DNA of 64,000 bases. Source: Sphaeramia orbicularis (lineage: Eukaryota > Chordata > Actinopteri > Kurtiformes > Apogonidae). Shown piece after piece: positions 1 through 10,894 of this stretch. Under the pieces are notes generated by a model, which saw only the letters and a program-made list of their open reading frames with translations, was not told the DNA's origin and searched no databases. The stretch covers positions 16,318,178 to 16,382,177 of the forward strand of contig NC_043957.1 of the NCBI RefSeq assembly GCF_902148855.1, written 5' to 3'. Each line of letters opens with the position of its first letter. Within the stretch, counting starts at the first letter, position 1. A program made the translations under genes and the position numbers.

Positions 1-1290
1 TTATAAAACATACCATCAGCTTTATTTATATATGTATAAATAAATATATATATAAACTTATGATTCATATAATTCCTACAATATAAAAGGAAATAAAAGG
101 AAGAAGTTGAGTAAAATTTGGCATGATGATACAATTTTGCTCCACATTTTTATTCTGGAGCTGTACAAGAAAAAGTTCCATTATTTCCTAAAACTCTTAC
201 TGGTCTCTAACAGTGGTCCAGCTTCAGTATGTTTTGATTGGATGGTGTTTGGGAAATCTGCCTAGCAACAGAGAACAATTCTACTAGCAGTGCCAAAAAG
301 CAGAGTAGAAGAAGCCTTTTTTTTTTTTTGATAGGCTGCAGTAAATCCATATGAATTATGCAACTGCACTTTGGTGAATTTACTTTCAGTCAGAGCACAG
401 AGGAGACAGAATTAAGGTTTAATTTTTGTTTTTCCTCCTGTTCTGCTACAATTGACTTCAGAAAAAAAAAAAATCTACATACGTTAAAAGCGAGAGACAA
501 ATAATTTTTTTTTTATCCTTTTTGAATCATGCCATTGACTACATATGACAATAATTTTATGAGTAGAGCTGCAGTTTGTTGGAAAACGGTGGAGATAGTT
601 ATTATTAAGTACACATCCAAAACTAATGTTAAAGTCGGCCTGACTTTTCGTCTCAAACAAAAAGCTTTTAAAGGAAAGTGCCTGAAGCCTCCTCTTCATT
701 TCCATCCTAATGTATATTTCAGAAAGTAGTAACTGTGTGAAACAACAAAAAGTTGAACTTGTTTGTCTTTTTATATATAATTTACATTTCTACCTATATA
801 TAGATAGATATAAATATATATATGTATCAAGTGTATGATGTACATTTTCAGTTCTATTTTTTTATGGTTTCTAATATGATGGACGTAAATCTCTTCTGAT
901 GGAAAACAGATGTGAATGAGACGTGTGTAAAAAACAATACACCATGTGGAAACTAAAAGGAACAGCCTGGATCGTGCATTTCTGCATGTGTGTGTGGATG
1001 TTTCTAAGACAATCATACAATACTTTTAAATGAGAAATCCTCGACATAAACACTGAGTGACATTCTGTGTCTGGTCGACCGATCATTAACAACAATAAAG
1101 GCTGTTTTTTGAAGAAGTTGATTGGTGTGAAAGTGTTGAAGGTCTTTGCAGGGGTGGAAGTGCTTTTACCTTTGGGTATGTCACTTAAATATTTCATTTT
1201 CTGCAGGTTTATCCTTCTTGTCCACCACACCTCTTTACTCTATTGCATTTGTCCATCTGCTCAAGGGTGCTTTTGCAGTTATTCATCCTC
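1..1290. other. No gene seen; AT-rich intergenic DNA
   Basis: I see no supported gene, RNA or clear transposon in this stretch. It is AT-rich, with short A/T runs (for example near 310-330 and 463-473) and a small TA-rich patch near 770-825. The short open frames here have no recognisable domain and look like chance frames. Confidence 0.5.
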
Positions 1291-1299
1291 TTCCTGTGT

Positions 1300-2616
1300 T
1301 TTTTCCATTGGAAACTATTTATTATAATACTATCCTCTGCATTTTTCTATGTTCCAGTATTTAATTCACTGATTATGTAGATGTTCATAAAAGCTCAGAG
1401 TTAATTCAAAGGTTATTATATCAAAATAGAGAAATCTGAAGATTTTTTTTTTTTTTTTTTTTATGGAAATATATCAGTAACTGGACATAAACCCAGTGTC
1501 TTCATCCACTGTCATTGATCCAACTCCATGGGTTTTACTGGTGAATCAGTGTTGTTGAAGATGACGGTGTTTCCACAGTAACTACGGAGCCTCTGAATGT
1601 CCAAATGGGTCATATGTGATGACCACGAAAAGATGAATAACTGCATTTTACATCAATTATTTACATGAATTGATGGGTTTAATGGATCAACAGGTATTAA
1701 ACCAGGGGTGTCAAACTCATTTTAGTTCAGGGGCCACATTAAGCCAAATTTGATCTGACCAGTGAAATAATAAAATAATAATATATTAATAATGTCAACT
1801 CCAAACTTTCTTCTATGTTTTAGAGCGAGAAAAGTAAAATTATGTGATGAAAATCTTCACATCTACCAACTATCCTTTAAAACAATGTGAATAACATGAA
1901 CAAACTAAAATTTCTTAAGAAAACTTTGCACAATTTTAACAATATTCTGTCTCAGTTTATCATTTACACATGGAAACTACAATTTACAGATTACAGTGGA
2001 TCAACAAATACACAAAACATTTAATAACAGGCAGAATATTGGTAAACTTGCACGTCAGACATTTCAAAATGTTCATATTTGTTCAGGTTATTCACGTGTT
2101 TGTGAAATTATAGTATTAGTGTAAATACAGTAAAATGACATGAAATATTTATGTTTACAAAGAGAAAACTTTGGAGTTGTGAATATTTATAAGTTATTAT
2201 GATAGTATTTTATTGATCCGACCCACTTCACGTTAAATTGGTCTGTATGTGGAACCTGAACTAAAATGACTAATATTTTCAGTGTAATTTTTGCATTTTA
2301 CAAATTCATCCCAGGGGCCAGACTGGACTCTTTGGGGGGCCGGATTTGGCCCCTGGGCCGCATGTTTGAGACCTTTTCTATTTTTATTGATCCGACCCAC
2401 GTTACGTTAAATTGGTGTGTATGTAGAACCTGAACTAAAATGATTAATATTTTCAGTGTAATTTTTGCACTTTACAAATTCATCCCAGGGGCTAGACTGG
2501 ACTCTTTGGGGGACTGGATTTGGCCCCAGGGCTGCATGTTTGAGACCTCTGTATTAAACATTTTAGATCAGTTGATGCTTTTGGTTGACAGTGGCTGTTC
2601 AGGTCTTTAGGGGTTA
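1300..2616 (-). mobile_element. TTAA-type MITE, family M1 copy A, split by a hAT element
   Basis: This is a degenerate copy of a ~550-bp dispersed repeat seen five times in the window (others near 3327, 46862, 50737 and 54470). The shared core includes the phrase CCAACTCCATGGGTTTTACT and a segment on 'gatgaccatgaaaagatga'. Intact copies end in TTAACCCA(T/G)AAAGACCC-like inverted repeats. The right end here is at about 2616 (AGGTCTTTAGGGGTTA); the left limit is uncertain. A hAT element at 1703-2551 was inserted later. Strand is given relative to copies C and D. Confidence 0.55.
1703..2551 (+). mobile_element. Non-autonomous hAT element with duplicated right end
   Basis: The element begins CAGGGGTGTCAAACTC and ends GTTTGAGACCTCTG, the classic ends of a common fish hAT family. 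It is flanked by a perfect 8-bp target-site duplication, TATTAAAC, at 1695-1702 and 2552-2559. No transposase frame remains. The right-terminal ~170 bp ('gatccgacccac' to 'tttgagacc') occurs twice in tandem, at about 2215-2372 and 2388-2548. A related copy lies at 18817-19488. It sits inside MITE M1 copy A, so it is the younger insertion. Confidence 0.85.
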
Positions 2617-2859
2617 TTTAGTAACATTAAGTATTAGCTAATGCTAATGCTAATTCTAGGTACCATGTGTATTATTAAGCACATGGGTCAAACACAGAGG
2701 CTGAATTTCCCTCTGGGGATAATAAAGCAAGTTAACCTTTAACCTCTCCACTACCGGCAGATCATTGGTGATCCAGTTGCCATTTGGTTTTCAGTACATT
2801 CAAGATTCTAATAAAACTTTTGTCAATGCTAAACATTGTTGGAAAGTTTACGATTCTCC

Positions 2860-3140
2860 ACGGTTTTATTTATTTTACAGTACTCCAGAACACCAAAACA
2901 TCATTCGTGAAAGAATCACCTGGACAGTGATAGAAGCTGATGGGACTTCCTACCCATCTGGTCCATTCCATCATTGAAAATACTGCTGTTCAAAAATGGG
3001 GAAACAAGTAAAAAGGAACTGTTCTGAAAATTATTACCTTTCATGAAGTGCCATTGATTAATTCTGGCCTGGTGGTTCTTCAGTTGGAACTTGGTAAATA
3101 GGAGAAAATTCACACTAATTGAGAGGACGGAATAAGTTAA
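2860..3140 (-). repeat. Unclassified dispersed repeat, copy 1
   Basis: The segment from about 2880 to 3130 reappears in reverse complement at 53155-53770. Shared blocks are 'ttggtaaataggagaaaatt' and 'gaacaccaaaacat'. No termini or coding potential were recognised. A 70-codon frame at 2765-2977 overlaps it and is not believed to be a gene. Confidence 0.45.
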
Positions 3141-3326
3141 GGTGGTTTTTGTGTTATTTTTCTCTGCTTTAAACAAATTTTCATCTGAGGTTTCTGCACC
3201 ATCCCTGTTAGTGCAAATTATTTTTCTTTGTCTCTAAAATAGTTCCACATTTACCCCAGTTGTACTGCATGTGTAAAGTCATGGGTTTTGCACCTGAGTT
3301 TTGGTAGAACTGTATCATGTGGATTT

Positions 3327-3871
3327 TTAACCCAGAAAGACCCAGCGCTATTTTTGTTGCAGGTCCCAAAGGATTTTTTCCCCCATATTTAACCTTTATT
3401 AAGTGATTTAGCACCATTTAATTGTAATATTATCCTCTGTATTTTTATTTTTTTTGTAAAAATCATATATTTTCACATATTTAATTTATTGATCACGTAG
3501 ATGTTCATAAAAGCTTAGATTAAAGTTGAGTGTTTTTATATCAGAAATAGAGAAAACTGAAGAAAAAGGGACTTTTTCAGCCCAGATATCAATAACTACA
3601 CATAAAAACAAGTGTCTGAAATCACTTGATCCAACTCCATGGGTTTCACTGGTCAATCAATGTTGTAGAAGATGACAGTGTTTCCATGGTAACCATGGAG
3701 CCTCTGAACATCCAAATGGGTCATATCTGATGACCATGAAAAGATGACAAGCTGTATTTAACACCAATTATTTACATGGATTGATAGGATTAGTGGATCA
3801 ACAGGTATTAAACAGTTTAGATCAGCTGATGCTTTTGGTTGGTGGTGGATGTTTGGGTCTTTATAGGTTAA
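3327..3871 (-). mobile_element. TTAA-type MITE, family M1 copy B (full length)
   Basis: This 545-bp copy runs from TTAACCCAGAAAGACCCA to the inverted end TGGGTCTTTATAGGTTAA. Both ends carry TTAA, consistent with the TTAA target preference of piggyBac- or Kolobok-type transposons. It has no coding potential. It shares its core with copies at 1300, 46862, 50737 and 54470. Confidence 0.65.
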
Positions 3872-4458
3872 GCTGTTCGGTATCGTCCATCCCATCCAGT
3901 CATTCATCTCTGTAAACACCCGTCACTGTTGTCAGGTTCATAAAAACACATCATCACCACTCGTCTATAAACCACTTTGCTTTATTTCAACCAGCGGCTG
4001 GCAAATCTGCTGTAAAGGACGACCAAAAATAAAATCCAGCAAGAAGAACGGTGCTTGGCACTTTCACTGCAATTGTTCAGAAGAAATGATACATTTATTT
4101 TTTCATTCATGTGTCTGTCAATGCAAACGGGCCATGAAGGAAACCACGAATACCAGCTTTAACATGGTCTCCACTTCCTCTTATTAACAGGACAAATATT
4201 ATGTCCTTTTCAAGTTAAACCACGCACAACATGTATCTTCAGAAAGACAAAACAGATGTGGACAGAAGGAGGAGAGGGAAATCAGGTCAACAGGAAAATA
4301 AAATCTGAAATAAACAAGCGTTATTGTCTGATTATGGCCACAGAACCATGCACATGAATAACCGGAATGTGACTCTTTCAGGGCTTTGTTTATTTTAAGA
4401 TAATATTGCAATTAAATATTAAGTCAATATTTCAATAGTAGTCAATAAAAGAAAAGTA

Positions 4459-5065
4459 TTAAAGGGGTCATATTTTGTTAAACCCACTTTTATTAGTCTT
4501 TGGTTCTTATATTTGTGTATTTGGACCCTAATAGTTCATAAAGTTTGAATTTGAACCCTCCAGGTGCTGCAAAGCTATATTTATATTCATTTAGGCAAAA
4601 ATCAAGTGGATTTCTACAACCCGTTTCAATTCCTGCTTAATTTGTTCTGTTTTATAACTAGTTACGTCATGACATTTGCACATATAAGGTCAAGACTTCT
4701 GACGAACATTTCTCTGAGTATGGCAATTGTTTATCAGCAGCAGCGGTTGTAGTCCATACTGAAAATATGTCCAAACTTCGAGCCAATTACCTAAAATGTT
4801 CAGTTGTTGGTTGAACGGTACAGAGCAGCACAATCAACAACCTGGAGGGGGTGGGGCCTGAAGTGGCTCATGTGCATTTAAAGGGCCAGTGCTCAACATG
4901 ACCTTTTTTGTGTCATTACTCAGAAATAGAGTTGAAGATGGACCTGTGGAGTTGAATTATTGAAGAATTCAGACCCAAGCATAGCATTTACAGTTTATGT
5001 AGACCACAGGGAAATGTTTTAAAATGCATAATTCCATTTAAAGAAGGAAAATATCACTTCTTTAA
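4459..5065 (-). mobile_element. TTAA-type MITE, family M2 copy 1
   Basis: The element begins TTAAAGGGGTCATATTTTG and ends in the inverted sequence ATATCACTTCTTTAA, about 607 bp. Both ends carry TTAA. Three further copies lie at 21610, 32632 and 45544 in the opposite orientation. The shared interior includes the block around 'cctggagggttcaaattc' and 'ggccctttaaatgcaaatga'. There is no transposase. The class (piggyBac or Kolobok) is inferred only from the TTAA ends. Confidence 0.7.
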
Positions 5066-6082
5066 ATCATAACCAGTTCATATCCTCTCCTCCTTTTATC
5101 CTCAGACAGATTTATTAACTATTGTTATGACACTTCTCATTTTGGTCCAAAGAGCTGGACCGGTCCACCACGATCCAATGGTGTGGTTAGTTTGGGCTAA
5201 CTGAACCCAGATCAGCTGGTAAGTGCAGATTACAGTGACTCTTTAAAGACTGGGAATGATTCATAATCAGACAAATATCAGCGTCTGTGGGAAAAGCAGG
5301 AATGTGAAAAAGAAAAGGTAAAAATGATGGAAAAAAAGAAGCTGATTGAAAGCATGACGCATTATCGTTACAACAGAAGTCTTAATCAGAGCAGGTGGTT
5401 CTGACGTTTCAGCCACTAGAGGGCGCCACACTGTTAAAATACTGAGAGTTTGGAAACCCTTCAATAAAAAATTAAAATGAAAAGGAAAAATCGTGGCAGT
5501 TTTCTGTACTTTTGTTTCTGTCAATAAATCCTGTGATCTAAGGCTAAATCCAGAGTGAAATGCTTTAATTTCTATAGTGTGTTAAAATGAAAACGATCAA
5601 GCAATTCACCCATCTATTCCACCACGCCTTAGGAACAACTGCAAACTACTTGAAAAAGAGCTCGCAGGTGTGAATATAGTCAGTAGTATTATCATGAAAA
5701 GGTATTAAGGTGGAATTTACAGCTGGTAAATGAGTCTTGTTTTCTTCTGAAATGGAGCAGAGATGTTTATCCAACACAGTTTTCAAAAGTCTCAGTTTTA
5801 GGGATTTAAAACACTGGAGTACTGGTGTAAAAACAGTAGAAGTTGGATAAAGTCTAAAAGTCTTCACACATCAGGGACATTTGTGCGTATGATTTACGTC
5901 ATACTGAGTTAAGCATTTTATTTTGTAATGAAGTATTTTGATCTTTTACTATTTAAGCACTTTGTTTTTATTTCCTACTGGATTTTTCTCTTATTTATAT
6001 AAAGCACATTAAAATGTGTATGAAATTCATTGTGTTAATGAAGTTGTCTTTTCTCCAGTGATGGAAAAGAATCACATTAGAC

Positions 6083-6635
6083 CAGTGGTTCCAACCTTTT
6101 TTGGCTTGTGACGCCATTTTAACATCACAAATTTCTGGCAACCCCTTACATTAAAAAACAGACTTTTTTTGCTAAAACTAATTTGTTTTTGATCATGTAA
6201 TAGTTTATTATACTATGTTGGAAATAAACCTTAATTTTAGATGACTTTTAGACTTTTATTATAATGTATATAATGCACCTTTTTGGTGTCTGTTTCTCAG
6301 TTTCTCTTGGTGGTCTTAGAAGGACCAGGCGGGCGAATAAATCTTTCCATTCTCTGTTTGGTCTGGTTTTCTGATCGCGACTGTGTTAAAGTGTAGTAAT
6401 GCAGGCGGTCACATGATCAGGTCAATCAAGATATGCTCTCTCAGATGTTATATCCTGCGTTTTACTTGAACTTGATTTTTATTAAGGAAAGTGCATGGTG
6501 TTTTAATTCTAATTAAATATATTGAATCATTAAAAAATACATTTATTAGTTTTTTTTTTGTTTTTTTTTAAATCAATTACTAGAAATTTTAGGCGACCCC
6601 ATGTGGGGTTGTGACCTCAAGGATGAAATACACTG
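6083..6635 (+). mobile_element. Non-autonomous hAT element with perfect TSD
   Basis: The element starts CAGTGGTTCCAACC and ends GAAATACACTG. It is flanked by a perfect 8-bp duplication, CATTAGAC, at 6075-6082 and 6636-6643. The ends contain the common hAT phrases about 'ggcgaccccatgtggggttgtgacc'. It is 553 bp long with no open frame of note. The exact duplication suggests a fairly recent insertion. Confidence 0.85.
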
Positions 6636-7786
6636 CATTAGACTCTCAGGACAGTGAGGAGCTTCTGAAACGATAAATTAATCTGGTGCAGTTAGTTCTT
6701 TGCCTTTTTTCTGGACTCACTAGAGACACAAAGGCTTCATATCCGAACTACACTTTTAATTTAGGTTGCGTTGTTACCATTATTTTTTGAAAATGGTGTG
6801 AACCTTTTCTGATCTTTTCTTAAACAAGGCTTGAAACTCTTATAAATTTGCATCATGACTGAAGTATTTACCTACAATCTTCATCCTATACACTGCACAT
6901 AACATACGTTAGATTTAGTGGTTGATTTATTTAACACGTCTTTTCTTGCAGAGAGCAGTGGAAGCCAGGTTTTAGTTATACTTGATGTATGGTTTTGTGA
7001 GTGTATGTGTGTTTATGTGTGTATCTATGAATCATTTTGAGCTGATGAATTCAGTTTGTTTGGATTTTCTGACACTAACAATAGAACAGAAAACTCACTA
7101 GACTGATCCTGTAAAACTTTTAAAACACAGATGAGCTGTGTTTGAGCTGCACCTACAGTATACAGATTCACTTTAATCTTGTAACTTCATTCAGGAAACG
7201 TGGAGAGGGGAACAGTAATGTGACCCTTCATTTATTTTATTAGATATTTAATCTCTCTAATGCCCCTCCTTTCTATGTTTCTCTTCATCATGGCTTCACG
7301 TGGAGGCAGATGGTGACAAACCTGAATGTATCTGATGGTTTATGTGTGAACGGCCTCTCATGTTTAATGTTGCTGGGACATTTTAACCTCAGTAGGACTA
7401 GATTTGGGAAATGTGCTTATTTGACACCACTTGTAACTGTGTGTTTGATATGAAGCCCAGCTTTGGATGAAAGAAAGGGGAAATGACAAATTCACCTATG
7501 AAAACTCCTAAAAACCACTAATAACACACTTTGTCTTCATCTGTACAAAACCCAAAGTGAAGAACACATGTGCTTTTACTTGAACTCCTTTTGGTCCAGG
7601 AACAAACATTTATGTGTCTGATTTATGTCTAGAAACTTCATTGTGACGGAAAAACTTTAAGATGCGTTTCTGGTTTCAGGTAGAAAAGAAAAATACACCT
7701 GATGTGTCTGTAGAGTTTCACTGTCCAGTCAGAGGATGGGGGGGGGGGGGGTGTCATAATCCTCTGTATCTAAACCTACATGAGTC

Positions 7787-8505
7787 CAGAGGTGGGAAGT
7801 AACAAAGTGTAAGTACTTCATTACTGTACTTAAGTAGATGTTTTAGGTATCTGTACTTTACTTGAGTATTTATTTTTCTGGCAACTTTTTACTTTTACTC
7901 CCTACATTTTTGCATAAATATCTGTAATTTATACTCCTTACATTCTCAGAATAGGCTAATTACTTTTTCAAACTAAACGGATATGACAGTACGTAAAATA
8001 CGTCACTTCAGAGGGAAAATCAGTGGAGGACAGTAGGAACACAGGCTGTGACCAGGGTCAGTACCAGAGTCCTGCATGGGTCCACTTTTTCCAAACTTTT
8101 CCACCCGTCCCTGCAAAGCTGAGTACTGCGACGCAACCAGTGATTAAACACATTGTCTACATAGTAACTCACTTTTAAGGGCTTTATTTTTGGCTTATAG
8201 ACACGCCATCAATAAATCTCTAATATGTGCTGCTCAGCGATGTTGGGTCAGATGTAAACAGAGGTGAAGCTCACTTCAAAATAAAACAAACCGGCTGTGG
8301 ATCAACCACGGTCAAATTAAATGATCATCATTATTAAATGTCCTACAAATTATTTTCATCCATGAATCTTCTTTGATTTTTTCCACTTCCTTGCCTGCTA
8401 TTTTATTACAATTGACAAGTTGTACTTTTTTACTTTTACTTAAGTAAAGGAGCTGAATCAGTACTTCTACTTAAGTACAGAATGTGAGTACTTTTGCCAC
8501 CTTTG
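7787..8505 (+). mobile_element. Non-autonomous hAT element (AGTACTT-rich family)
   Basis: The ends are CAGAGGTGGGAAGTAAC on the left and GTACTTTTGCCACCTTTG on the right. Subterminal runs of TACTTAAGTA-type sequence are typical of this fish hAT family. The target-site duplication is CATGAGTC (7779-7786) against CATGTGTC (8506-8513), one mismatch. There is no transposase. Confidence 0.8.
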
Positions 8506-8617
8506 CATGTGTCTGAACTAGTTCTGTCACAATGAACACGCTCATATTTAATGCATTAAATAAAACACAGCTCTGTGTCGATGTTCTCTTACTGATTTAA
8601 CAAATTTTCTCTCCTGT

Positions 8618-8706
8618 TTCAGTTGAAAAAGGGGACGATGTGTCAAGATCATATTGTGATGATCTTTATGGAATGTACAAAAATCAATGTAAAACATCAT
8701 CACATT
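8618..8706 (+). CDS. Possible orphan terminal exon, unknown gene
   Basis: A strong acceptor (pyrimidine tract ending CTGTTTCAG) at about 8600-8613 is followed by an open phase reading through EKGDDVSRSYCDDLYGMY to a TAA stop at about 8704-8706. An AATAAA lies at about 8787. That layout resembles a last coding exon with a short 3' UTR. I do not recognise the peptide and found no convincing upstream exon on the plus strand; the nearest acceptor-like site is about 6960. It may be a fossil or chance. Edges are approximate. Confidence 0.2.
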
Positions 8707-8880
8707 AACCACAGCGCTGTTTTGACTTTAAATCATTATTTTGGAATGAAACCAGTGATTTGTTCCTTTTTCTATTGGATCAGTCAAATAAATGTTTCCT
8801 GCACTGCTTTAGCATCTGCAGCAGCTGAATGTGATCTGAAACACATCTTTCAGAATGTCTGTGGCCACAAGTAAACACAT

Positions 8881-9740
8881 ACACATAATACAAGTACATG
8901 TATGTTGAGTGTGGTACACTGAACGCAGCAGGAGATGGAACAACAAAATACAAAGGCTCATTTATGCTCTTTGCTATATATGCATGTGGATACACACAGA
9001 GTCGTCTGTCCGTCAGAGTTTAGTTTGGTCTATATTTCTGTCCACGGACACGAACCAAATGGAGAATACGAAGCAGTACCAAAGGGAACCATGGGGAGCA
9101 GTGTTGAGATGTGTGCCGTTGTGTAAAGTATGACAATGCAATGACAATAAAGATTAATCTTCTCTCATTTGAAGTAAATAATTTCCAGAAATGGCTTAAC
9201 TGTTTGAAGAGTGACTATGCGAGTTGGTGAGAAACTACCTACATATTTACAACTAATCCTCAAAGTCAATATTAGTAAAACCTCCTCTGTCATTGGTATT
9301 TGGCCAGTATGTTAATTCAGAGCAGCGCCCTCTGGTGGACTGATTGACAAGCTCTTAGTCCAATGCAATGGACTCATGGAAGTATAAAGGCAGTGACATT
9401 TGCACTGTGTGAAACATATGCATCTGTTTTCATGCAAATGTAGAGAATAAATGAGACTCAACTATCCTCAGCTTTATCTCAGTTTTAACTGATATTCTGG
9501 CATGGTCAAATGTCACTGATGATGCTCCTCCTGATCATAAATTAGAAAAGGAATGTTGTGATAACCACATAACATGTAAGATAACAGTAAAAAGTAAGTA
9601 AATACATGATAAGACACAGTGATACATGTGTGCATCTCATCCTGGTAAATTTTGATGGGAAAAGGATACAATTCTGTCGTGTTGACATGTGTAAAAGGGG
9701 TAACAGGATGTCGGTTTTCGGCCACAAACCTACACTAATT
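8881..9740. other. No gene seen; intergenic, with LINE-tail-like patch
   Basis: No supported gene. About 9100-9165 ('atgacaatgcaatgacaataaag') resembles the 3' end of a non-LTR element, but the match is short. The rest probably belongs to, or lies just beyond, the long 3' UTR of actr2 on the minus strand; I cannot place its poly(A) site. Confidence 0.35.
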
Positions 9741-9743
9741 CTG

Positions 9744-9777
9744 CACTGAGACGGCGCTTGGATTCACCGTCTCAGTG
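9744..9777 (-). promoter_or_regulatory. Hairpin downstream of actr2 (putative 3' UTR element 2)
   Basis: Eleven perfectly paired bases, CACTGAGACGG with CCGTCTCAGTG, surround a 12-base loop. If the actr2 3' UTR reaches this far (about 275 bases past the stop) the hairpin would be in the mRNA. Function is unknown. Confidence 0.4.
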
Positions 9778-9953
9778 TCCTTATTCATATCGGATCAGAT
9801 AGCGGTGGTGTCAGTCCTCTTGTCTGTTAATAAGCACATTCCTCAAATGTCCTACATCTGTTAACGTTGTGTTATGGTTTCTATGTGAATAGTCTGTCCT
9901 CACCATGAGACTTCTTACCCAAAATCCACATCCTTCATTCATCTTCTGTCCCG

Positions 9954-10015
9954 CTCCCCACCATCCCTCTGCGTGATGCCATGTGATGGCGTGAAAGCCA
10001 AGGGATGGTGGGGAG
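9954..10015 (-). promoter_or_regulatory. Strong 62-nt hairpin just after the actr2 stop codon
   Basis: The outer arms (9954-9968 and 10001-10015) form 15 perfect base pairs, CTCCCCACCATCCCT on the transcribed side. An inner stem, GCCAT with ATGGC, pairs around a three-base loop. It begins 36 bases after the stop codon and so should lie in the actr2 3' UTR. It could be an mRNA regulatory hairpin, a microRNA-like precursor or a tiny foldback insertion; the sequence alone does not decide. Confidence 0.55.
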
Positions 10016-10051
10016 AAGCGTCTTATCGAGTTTATTTTGTTGCTTTTGTTT

Positions 10052-10849
10052 TTATCTGACGGTGACTCCGAGCTTCTCCAGAACTCTTGTCCCTTTCTCC
10101 TCGTACTCCTCCCTTGTCATCCAGAAGTTGTCTTTGTCCTTCATGATGTCTGCCAGCACAGCTCCGCCCAGGAACACCATGTGTTTACGCCGAGGGGGGT
10201 CCTCTATCCTGATCTTGAATTTCTGGAGATGAGGTGGAAAAGGGGAAAGAATGATGAGATGGTAAAATAAAATCTACTGAGGCCTGTCATTAATTATGTG
10301 GGGAGGGTTTTCCACAACAGAATACGGAGAATAAATTGTCCTTAAACCTCTTAAACGCAGCTGCAGTTCTGTCCACGTTGCCATGGTAATGCTATGCAAT
10401 GCTTTTAACTATACACACATTCTACACATCCACGTAACCAGTAGAACATCAGCTAAAAGCTCGATAAAACCGGCTGTGGGAAAACAGACCACAACTCAAA
10501 CAACAGGCACTTAAATGGTCAAATATGTATAAATCAGTCTAAAAGTCTGAGACCAGCGTCTGTCAGGAATAATTCAATAAAACAGACCAATGGGACCAAC
10601 TTTACAATGCTAAGCTAACAATAAAACTAACTGAATGAGACAGTGAGCTGAAATAAAGGTCACATGATGCAATGATTTTTTGTCTTGACTTTGCGGTTTT
10701 GAGAATTAGACTCAAACATATGAACTTAGACCATAAGACAAAAACACCCAGAAACTCCAGGGTTTTGAGTTTTACCCTATATAACTGGTAGCAGGTGAAG
10801 GGGGGTGAGAATGTGCGTGATGTGGTGTCGGTGACTAATTTTATAATTA

Positions 10850-10894
<45 letters not shown>

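Noticed and set aside
2765-2977. 70-codon frame reading LPFGFQYIQDSNKTFVNA
   Set aside because: Overlaps a dispersed repeat and matches no family I know; no splice or promoter support.
5107-5219. Exon-like segment with good acceptor and donor
   Set aside because: All three frames contain a stop and no neighbouring exons were found.
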